Source: an uncultured Fibrobacter sp. (lineage in GTDB: Bacteria > Fibrobacterota > Fibrobacteria > Fibrobacterales > Fibrobacteraceae). Taken from it: a stretch of 5,689 nucleotides of DNA. The notes below the pieces were generated by a model. That model did no database searches, was not told the origin of the DNA, and saw nothing but the letters and a program-made list of their open reading frames with translations. Position numbers and translations under genes: made by a program. Within the stretch, counting starts at the first letter, position 1; each line of letters starts with the position of its first letter. Below are positions 1 through 4,469 of this stretch, in pieces. The stretch is from positions 1-5,689 of the forward strand of contig CAMZFJ010000152.1 in assembly GCA_947306025.1 (NCBI GenBank), given 5' to 3'.

Positions 1-1371
1 ACCGATAAGCATGGACACAAAGCGGTCAAAGATTTGGCGGCGCGGCGTTTCGTAAGCAACGTAAATGACTTTGAGGCTTGGGTTGCTTTCGATGAGGTCA
101 AGCGTGATGCTCGAAAGCAAGAACGTCTTGAGGCCGAACGGATTCGAAGATACAAAGAAACATCCCGATTGCACACCGTCGATTTCCTTGGTGAGCTTGG
201 GGAATGTGTTGAGCGTGTAACCGACACTCTGGTCCGGCTGGCATGCCATGGCGTTATCAAAGTTTTCCTTGATGTCTTGCAACAGCATGGAGCGGCGGTG
301 GGAGTGGATCGTATCGACTTCGGTTTTCTCAATGAGGTCGATGAGCTGGTCGGCGCCATTCTTGCGGACAAAAGTATCGACGGTCTCGTCTTTCGGAAGC
401 ACGATGGACTTGAGGCTCATGTGTAATTGATCGGCGAGCTTCAGGTACTTTTGGATCTTGAGTTCCTGGTTACGGCGGTCTTCTTCGCGGCGCAAGATAA
501 TCGTGAATGCTTCTGCTCCGCAGGCCTTCAACTTGTACAGGTGGTTGATGTTCAATTCCTGGAACATCGTGGATACAACACCTGAAATACCGGCGAGGTC
601 GGCGGTGAGGGCGTCGAAGAATCCTTGTACGATAATCGGATTTTCGCTATCCCCTTGGATGTTGAACGGGATGGCGGTCGGGCCAGAGGCGTAAGTGATG
701 TACGTGTGGCTCTTTTCGTTATCGTCGATAAGCCTTCCGTAGACGGAGTGGATGAAACCCTTGGAGTTACGGGCCGGGATTGTGATTCTCGGTTCGTGGT
801 AGGCTTCGAGGTTGTCGAGATAAAAACTGATCTGGTGGCGTTCGATGCCGGAGAGCATGCAGTAGCTGATGAACGGCTCCGGGTCACCGCTATAATAGCC
901 GAGACCGTAAAGCTGAGCTTGGCCGATGCTCCAGCCGCGAGCTTCTAGGAATTTAGCCGAAGAAGGGCTCTTGCAAGCGGCCCAGTGGCAATAACGGACA
1001 AAACATTCCAATACCTTGGATTTTTCGCCACCGACTTCCTTGACCCACGGGTGTTCGTTATCTTGGTTGGTCGACAAGTCCTTGTCGAGCGATCCGAGGA
1101 AGTCATAGGCTTCAGAACGAGCGGACTGTTCGTCCATCCCGTTAAAACGGCTCTTCATGAGAAAGTCTACCAAGTCGCCTTCGCTCCCGCACTGCAAGCA
1201 GCGGTAGCGCCAATAACCCAGCGCATCGTAGAAGAACAATGATGTTTCTTCGGGCGCGTGGAACGGGCAGCAGGCTATAAGGTTTCGCCCCCAACGGCTC
1301 AGGGGAATTCCCAATTGTCTTGGGTGTGCTTTTGTTCTCATGTAATCTGCATGTTCCTGGTCTATCAGCAT
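1..1371 (-). CDS. DnaG-like primase / DnaB-like helicase fusion with altered active sites (3' partial)
   Basis: This frame is open from the ATG at 1371-1369 to the left edge, giving 457 residues with the C-terminus missing. Domains in order are: a CHC2-type zinc finger at about residues 34-71 (C35-x2-H38, C58-x2-C61, then GxxGDxxxFL); a DnaG catalytic-core N-lobe at about 137-240 (FLEARGW, YGLGYY, RITIPARNSKGFIHSVYGR); a TOPRIM-like fold at about 244-348 ending in LPKDETVDTFVRKNG; and the start of a DnaB-like RecA domain from about 384 (GVQSG, SNPFGLKT, VIYVAYE). In bacterial DnaG the TOPRIM fold carries a catalytic Glu in an EGYxD motif and a DxD motif. Here the first reads QGFFD (Q249) and the second aligns with RRE (294-296). 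The Walker A Gly before the Lys is Leu414, while K415, T416 and the likely catalytic E441 remain. The start is supported by a perfect AGGAGG 5 nt upstream. Codons are C-ending, unlike those of ruvC. It resembles T7 gp4/Twinkle-type primase-helicases but is probably not a primer-making enzyme, and its function is unknown. Confidence 0.85.
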   Translation of the reverse strand, partial: MLIDQEHADYMRTKAHPRQLGIPLSRWGRNLIACCPFHAPEETSLFFYDALGYWRYRCLQCGSEGDLVDFLMKSRFNGMDEQSARSEAYDFLGSLDKDLSTNQDNEHPWVKEVGGEKSKVLECFVRYCHWAACKSPSSAKFLEARGWSIGQAQLYGLGYYSGDPEPFISYCMLSGIERHQISFYLDNLEAYHEPRITIPARNSKGFIHSVYGRLIDDNEKSHTYITYASGPTAIPFNIQGDSENPIIVQGFFDALTADLAGISGVVSTMFQELNINHLYKLKACGAEAFTIILRREEDRRNQELKIQKYLKLADQLHMSLKSIVLPKDETVDTFVRKNGADQLIDLIEKTEVDTIHSHRRSMLLQDIKENFDNAMACQPDQSVGYTLNTFPKLTKEIDGVQSGCFFVSSNPFGLKTFLLSSITLDLIESNPSLKVIYVAYETPRRQIFDRFVSMLIG

Positions 1372-1460
1372 GGTCGCCTCCTATAAAGAAATCTAATAAA
1401 GAACGTCCCCAAAAATGCGGATTTTTTGAAAAAAAAGCAATTTTATCTATCTTTTTTGTT
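1372..1460. promoter_or_regulatory. Divergent intergenic region, probable promoters for both flanking genes
   Basis: These 89 bp separate the minus-strand primase-like gene from plus-strand ruvC and should hold the start signals of both. The ruvC-proximal half (1421-1460) is strongly AT-rich, with a T6-GA-A8 run around 1422-1436 that would bend DNA. A TATCTA -10-like box sits at 1444-1449, only about 12 nt before the ruvC ATG. A TTGAAA at 1426-1431 is too close (12 nt) to be its -35. On the minus strand a TATTAG at 1393-1398 could be a weak -10. No box pair with standard spacing was found, so promoter positions are inference. Confidence 0.4.
1377..1382 (-). promoter_or_regulatory. Ribosome binding site of the primase-helicase-like gene
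   Basis: The minus strand reads AGGAGG, a perfect anti-Shine-Dalgarno complement, 5 nt before the ATG at 1371-1369. It fixes the start of the left-edge gene and suggests strong translation initiation, in contrast to ruvC across the spacer, which has no such site. Confidence 0.85.
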
Positions 1461-2030
1461 ATGGTTATTCTTGGTATCGACCCTGGCTCCATTACAACAG
1501 GGTATGCTTTCTTGAAAAAGACGGGCAATCAGATTCAAGTGCTTGAATATGGCACGTTTCATGCCAATGCTTCGAAAAATCTTGAAGACCGCCTTGTGCA
1601 CATTGTTTCGGAACTGGAAGAGCGCCTGGATCACTACCATCCCGACGCTTTGGCGATGGAAGGCGTGTTTTTTGCGAAAAACGTGAAGAGTGCCCTTGTG
1701 CTTGGGCATATCCGCGGGGCGATTCTTGTGGCGTGCCACCGTCGCGGGATGACTTATGACGAATACCCGCCGCGTGTCGTGAAGCAAGCGGTAACGGGGG
1801 ATGGGGCTGCTTCGAAGGAACATGTGGCAAATATGATTTTTGCGCGTCTTGGAATCGAGGCTTCGGAACTCCCGCTCGATGCGACCGACGCGCTTGCCAT
1901 TGCATGGACGCATGCGAATCCGGCCTCTCCGGTGCAGTCGCTAGTCACGAAAAAAAAGACGACAAAGAAAAAGGCGACGGTACAGCAATGGAAGGATCTG
2001 ATTGAAAAGATGGGAGGGACGATCCAATGA
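1461..2030 (+). CDS. ruvC: Holliday junction endonuclease RuvC
   Basis: RuvC is the dimeric, metal-dependent endonuclease that cuts four-way DNA junctions with RuvAB during recombinational repair in the cytoplasm. The 189-residue product begins MVILGIDPGSITTGYA and shows the full RNase H-like acidic set: D7, E67 (AMEGVFFAKN), D140 and D143 (LDATDALAIAWTH). Other family signatures are GHIRGA (82-87), the YPPRVVKQAVTGDGAASKEHV block (102-122, quoted here in part: ASKEHV) and its Lys pair K108/K119. Family members are usually about 160-190 residues. This one is at the long end because of a Lys-rich tail (164-171) followed by an amphipathic end. The frame stays open upstream to 1320, but the family-typical start is the ATG at 1461, since upstream codons overlap the divergent gene and match nothing. 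No Shine-Dalgarno is visible, only T-rich sequence. The stop overlaps the next start (ATGA), indicating translational coupling. Genes ruvA and ruvB are not in the window. Confidence 0.96.
   Translation: MVILGIDPGSITTGYAFLKKTGNQIQVLEYGTFHANASKNLEDRLVHIVSELEERLDHYHPDALAMEGVFFAKNVKSALVLGHIRGAILVACHRRGMTYDEYPPRVVKQAVTGDGAASKEHVANMIFARLGIEASELPLDATDALAIAWTHANPASPVQSLVTKKKTTKKKATVQQWKDLIEKMGGTIQ
2013..2017 (+). promoter_or_regulatory. Ribosome binding site of the M15 peptidase gene
   Basis: GGAGG lies inside the 3' end of ruvC, 9 nt before the ATG at 2027. Together with the 4-bp ATGA overlap it supports this start and coupled translation from ruvC. Confidence 0.75.
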
Positions 2031-2695
2031 CGGACTTGTTACCGTATGGGCTAGGAACGCCAGACTTGGTTGAATTCCAGCCGGGGTATCTTGTTGATCG
2101 TGACATTGTGGCTGATTTGCAGGCCTTGTCGGAGGCGGCGAAGGTGAATGGTTTTGAACTGCGCCTGGAATCCGCGTATCGGTCGTTTGATAAGCAACTC
2201 TCGATTTGGAACCGCAAGGCTCGTGGCGAACTCCCGCTTTTGTCGGCGGAGGGAGTGCCGATGGAGCGCCCGAAGGATGAAGAAGAGTTGATGTATGCGA
2301 TTCTCACGTGGTCTGCACTTCCGGGGGCGAGCCGTCACCATTTGGGAACGGACATCGATGTGGTCGATGGGGCTGCGTGCCCGGAGGGCTACGAGGTGCA
2401 GCTTACGCCCGCGGAATGCGAAGGCATGTTTGCGAAGTTCCATGCGTTTTTGACGGCGCGGATGGAGACGGGTAATGCGTTTGGCTTTAGCCGCGTGTTT
2501 GTTCCTGGGCGCGGGAAAATCCGCCCGGAGGGCTGGCACATTGCGCACTTGCCCACATCGCGCAAACGCTTGGAGCATTTTTCGCTTGACGTGCTGCGCC
2601 GTATTTATGAACAATCGGACATGGAATGCAAGCGTGCAGTGCTTGCGAACCTCCCGCAACTTGCGGAGGAATACATTTACCCTTACTTTATTTGA
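2027..2695 (+). CDS. M15-family zinc D-Ala-D-Ala carboxypeptidase-like protein
   Basis: The 222-residue product is a VanY/VanX-type (MEROPS M15) metallopeptidase. These enzymes cleave D,D- or L,D-peptide bonds at the ends of murein stem peptides or D-Ala-D-Ala. The zinc-binding motif SRHHLGTDID (102-111) supplies H104 and D111. PEGWHIAH (167-174) supplies the catalytic base E168 and third ligand H171. YRSFDKQ (51-57) matches the conserved substrate-binding YRS...Q element. All key residues are present and the length is normal. The N-terminus (MTDLLPYGLGTPDLVEF) has no hydrophobic signal peptide or lipobox, so a cytoplasmic location is likely, as for VanX. The gene overlaps ruvC by 4 bp and is followed by an mpaA-like amidase, which suggests work on recycled murein peptides. 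The exact substrate (D,D versus L,D bond, dipeptide versus muropeptide) cannot be read from the sequence. Vancomycin resistance is not implied, because no vanH/vanA genes are nearby. Confidence 0.88.
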   Translation: MTDLLPYGLGTPDLVEFQPGYLVDRDIVADLQALSEAAKVNGFELRLESAYRSFDKQLSIWNRKARGELPLLSAEGVPMERPKDEEELMYAILTWSALPGASRHHLGTDIDVVDGAACPEGYEVQLTPAECEGMFAKFHAFLTARMETGNAFGFSRVFVPGRGKIRPEGWHIAHLPTSRKRLEHFSLDVLRRIYEQSDMECKRAVLANLPQLAEEYIYPYFI

Positions 2696-2768
2696 GGTTG
2701 AATTCCGCCGCCATTCCGACTCCCTGAACTAACTAATGACCAATAACTAGTAACTCTCACTCCTCATT
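2696..2768 (+). other. Short AT-rich spacer with repeated AACT units
   Basis: Between the M15 gene and the mpaA-like gene lie 73 bp. At 2727-2755 there are four AACT units, some extended to TAACTA, interrupted by AATGACCAAT. The DNA just before the ATG at 2769 is pyrimidine-rich (CTCACTCCTC) and lacks a Shine-Dalgarno. No terminator hairpin was seen, so read-through from the upstream gene is plausible. The repeated units may belong to a dispersed intergenic repeat, but this is inference from one copy. Confidence 0.4.
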
Positions 2769-3464
2769 ATGCTCTTTTCTCCTGAATCCCGCGGTATAAT
2801 CCGGTTGAAATCTTCTGAATACGGTCGCTCGGTGTTGGGTGCTCCGCTATTGTATTACCCGTGCAAGAGTGAATGTAAGTTGCTTGTATTTGCCGGCATT
2901 CATGGAGAAGAACCGGAAACGACGTTCCTCTTAAGTCGCGTGCTCCGTGCATTTGACGATAACCTTGATTCCGTTGCATTTATTTTGTGTGCAAATCCGG
3001 ACGGCATGACTCTCGGGACGCGCGGGAATGCAAATGGCGTAGACTTGAACCGCAATTTCAATACGCAGAATTTTTCGACAGAAAAGGTCGGTTCTCGTTC
3101 TATTTTGGAAGCTCCTCGAGATACGCTTTTGTCTCCAGGGGTGGCGGCTGAGAGCGAACCGGAAACGCAGGCGCTTGTTGCGTTGATTGAAAAGTTGAAA
3201 CCCGCGAGTGTAATCTCGATGCATGCCCCTATGGGCTGTGTTGATGCTCCGCAAAAAATAAAACTTGTAGAAGACTTGATGGCTACGTTCAACTTGCCGT
3301 GGTTGCCCGACATTGGGTACAAGACGCCGGGGAGTTTTGGAACATGGTGCGGAGAATGCGGGCTTGAGTGCGTGACGCTGGAACTCCCGCGCATGTCGCT
3401 GGAACACTTGTTCGACCGCTATGGGAAAGCGTTTGCGGAATTTTTACAGGGGTATGAGGTATGA
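2769..3464 (+). CDS. mpaA: MpaA-like murein peptide amidase (M14 zinc carboxypeptidase family)
   Basis: MpaA hydrolyses the gamma-D-glutamyl-meso-diaminopimelate bond in the cytoplasmic murein tripeptide L-Ala-D-Glu-mDAP, releasing L-Ala-D-Glu and mDAP for reuse. The 231-residue product is near the length of E. coli MpaA (about 240). It carries the M14 zinc site H45-x2-E48 in AGIHGEEPE, the substrate-binding NPDG (76-79) with NANGVDLNRNF (87-97, R95), the third ligand H152 in ISMHAP and the catalytic E205 in TLELP. MpaA-specific blocks are also present: SEPETQAL (129-136), GYKTPGSFGTWC (183-194) and the Cys-rich stretch C194/C197/C201. There is no signal peptide, as expected for MpaA. The start at 2769 places the protein correctly against the family but lacks a visible Shine-Dalgarno. 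It probably shares a transcript with the M15 peptidase 73 bp upstream, making a murein-peptide processing pair. Another M14 gamma-D-glutamyl-amidase specificity is possible. Confidence 0.92.
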   Translation: MLFSPESRGIIRLKSSEYGRSVLGAPLLYYPCKSECKLLVFAGIHGEEPETTFLLSRVLRAFDDNLDSVAFILCANPDGMTLGTRGNANGVDLNRNFNTQNFSTEKVGSRSILEAPRDTLLSPGVAAESEPETQALVALIEKLKPASVISMHAPMGCVDAPQKIKLVEDLMATFNLPWLPDIGYKTPGSFGTWCGECGLECVTLELPRMSLEHLFDRYGKAFAEFLQGYEV

Positions 3465-3509
3465 GCTCGCACTAAAGTGCTTTGAGGTCGCTTCGCTGTG
3501 AGAAACTAT
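3465..3509 (+). other. Intergenic segment after mpaA with small inverted repeats
   Basis: Directly after the mpaA stop, GCAC-TAAA-GTGC (3469-3480) could form a 4-bp hairpin, followed by TTTGAGG. It is too short and its T-run too poor for a confident plus-strand terminator. The following TCGCTTCGCTGTGAG adds partly complementary GC-rich pieces. The segment may be a weak end of the plus-strand transcript or part of a dispersed repeat. Confidence 0.3.
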
Positions 3510-3541
3510 AAAAAAGAAAATCCCGCAACATTGTGCGGGAT
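3510..3541 (-). terminator. Intrinsic terminator, minus strand (distal of two)
   Basis: The minus strand reads an 8-bp perfect stem, ATCCCGCA/TGCGGGAT (3520-3527 with 3534-3541), with a 6-nt loop, followed by TTTTCTTTTTT (3520-3510). This is a textbook Rho-independent terminator for transcripts coming from pssA. On the plus strand the stem is followed by GACATCG with no T-run, so it is not a good terminator for mpaA. Confidence 0.85.
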
Positions 3542-3574
3542 GACATCGTAAAAAGAACTGGTTTTAGGTCTTAG

Positions 3575-3601
3575 GAAAAAATGGCACCGCGACTGCGGTG
3601 C
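3575..3601 (-). terminator. Intrinsic terminator, minus strand (proximal to pssA)
   Basis: A 7-bp perfect stem, GCACCGC (3584-3590) with GCGGTGC (3595-3601), and a 4-nt loop start about 10 bp past the pssA stop. On the minus strand the stem is followed by CATTTTTTCC (down to about 3575). It fits a Rho-independent terminator for pssA. On the plus strand it is followed by the T/C-rich TCTCTTTCG, which might weakly stop mpaA transcription. Confidence 0.8.
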
Positions 3602-3611
3602 TCTCTTTCGT

Positions 3612-4409
3612 CTACTTCTTTGCGGCTTTCGCTTCTTCGATGATTTGCTTGCGGGTGGCGAGACCAACGCCAAAACCGATGACCATGTAGCTTACGCCGA
3701 GGAGCAGCAAGTATTCAAGGATGTACGGCACCTTTTCGTTGTAGAAGAGGATTCCGGCAACGTAGGTAAGGAGAATCAACACAATCTGGAAAATGTTGAA
3801 TGCCTTGTTCTTGCGCGGCTGGAGCTTCGGGAGGAACAACGGGCTCACCATCAAGAATCCGGTTACGATGAACACGATGATCGGGAGCCAGAAGAGGAAA
3901 CTGCTTGGGTCTGCATAAACGCCCTTGCTCTTGAGGAAAACGATGAGCACGGCGTTAATCATACCTGCAAAAGTGGACGGAAGCCCGGAAAAGTGATGAT
4001 GATATGTGTCCGAGTCGCAGGCGTTGTACTTGGCAAGGCGCATGGCGGCGCAGAGCACGTAAACTGCAAGCGCGAACGTCATCAGGAGACCGTGGTTCTG
4101 GAACCAGTCCGGAGCGTAAATCTTGTAGGTGAAGAAAAAGCAGAATGCCGGAGCGAGACCAAAAGCAATCAAGTCTGCGAGGCTATCGAACTGGGCTCCG
4201 AATTCGGAACTGGCGTTCACGAGACGTGCTGCAAATCCGTCAAGCTTATCAAAAAGGGCACACAGCATGACAAAGTAGGCACCCATGCGGATTTGGTCTG
4301 CCGTACTAAAAGAACTGAACGCTCCGGTTGTCCAGCAAATGGAAAAAACACCCAGCAAAAAGTTCAGGCTTGTAAAAGTATTTGGCAAAACAAAACGTAA
4401 TTTTCCCAC
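3612..4409 (-). CDS. pssA: CDP-diacylglycerol-serine O-phosphatidyltransferase (type II)
   Basis: This integral membrane enzyme condenses CDP-diacylglycerol with L-serine to give phosphatidylserine and CMP, the committed step toward phosphatidylethanolamine. The 265-residue product holds the complete CDP-alcohol phosphotransferase signature: D54-x2-D57-G58-x2-A61-R62-x8-G71-x3-D75-x3-D79. The four Asp bind metal and the reaction centre. FSGLPSTFAGM (140-150) matches the GLP block typical of bacterial phosphatidylserine synthases of the Bacillus type. It separates this protein from phosphatidylglycerophosphate synthase. There are about seven or eight hydrophobic segments (roughly 12-30, 42-53, 80-98, 107-123, 147-159, 171-193, 206-223 and 229-250) and a basic, Ala/Lys-rich C-terminal tail. 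The start is GTG, chosen because AAGGAG lies 6 nt upstream and the N-terminal LPNTFTSLN block fits the family. No psd decarboxylase gene adjoins it. It lies 60 bp downstream of a solute-binding protein gene on the same strand and ends at two terminators. Confidence 0.95.
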   Translation of the reverse strand: MGKLRFVLPNTFTSLNFLLGVFSICWTTGAFSSFSTADQIRMGAYFVMLCALFDKLDGFAARLVNASSEFGAQFDSLADLIAFGLAPAFCFFFTYKIYAPDWFQNHGLLMTFALAVYVLCAAMRLAKYNACDSDTYHHHFSGLPSTFAGMINAVLIVFLKSKGVYADPSSFLFWLPIIVFIVTGFLMVSPLFLPKLQPRKNKAFNIFQIVLILLTYVAGILFYNEKVPYILEYLLLLGVSYMVIGFGVGLATRKQIIEEAKAAKK

Positions 4410-4415
4410 GTTATA

Positions 4416-4421
4416 CTCCTT
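4416..4421 (-). promoter_or_regulatory. Ribosome binding site of pssA deciding a GTG start
   Basis: The minus strand reads AAGGAG 6 nt before GTG (4409-4407). This supports the GTG over any internal ATG. Upstream, in the 60-bp gap, a TTATCT box lies 16 nt after TTTCTA on the minus strand. That could be a weak promoter of its own, but it is not convincing. Confidence 0.75.
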
Positions 4422-4469
4422 GAATTGATTTGCTAAAGATAATTTTTTTAAAGTGGAATAGAAACTTTT

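Noticed and set aside
34..948. Plus-strand open frames at 34-426, 458-694 and 625-948
   Set aside because: They lie antisense to the primase-like gene, which shows recognisable domains along its whole length. Their translations show no motif and are Arg/Val-rich shadows of its C-ending codons.
1..1371. The left-edge gene as the ordinary housekeeping dnaG
   Set aside because: The catalytic Glu and DxD of TOPRIM are substituted, and the chain runs into a DnaB-like domain instead of the DnaG C-terminal helicase-binding domain. The usual rpsU/rpoD neighbours are absent.
1320..1460. N-terminal extension of RuvC starting at 1320
   Set aside because: The added 47 residues overlap the divergent gene start and spacer, match no RuvC feature, and the family fold begins exactly at MVILGIDPG.
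2027..2695. Vancomycin-resistance gene (vanX/vanY)
   Set aside because: Only the M15 fold is shared. There is no vanH, ligase or VanRS nearby, and the context is ruvC and mpaA.
3645..4400. 251-residue plus-strand frame antisense to pssA
   Set aside because: It is highly charged with no recognisable domain, while the minus strand encodes a complete CDP-alcohol phosphotransferase motif and membrane segments with a good Shine-Dalgarno.
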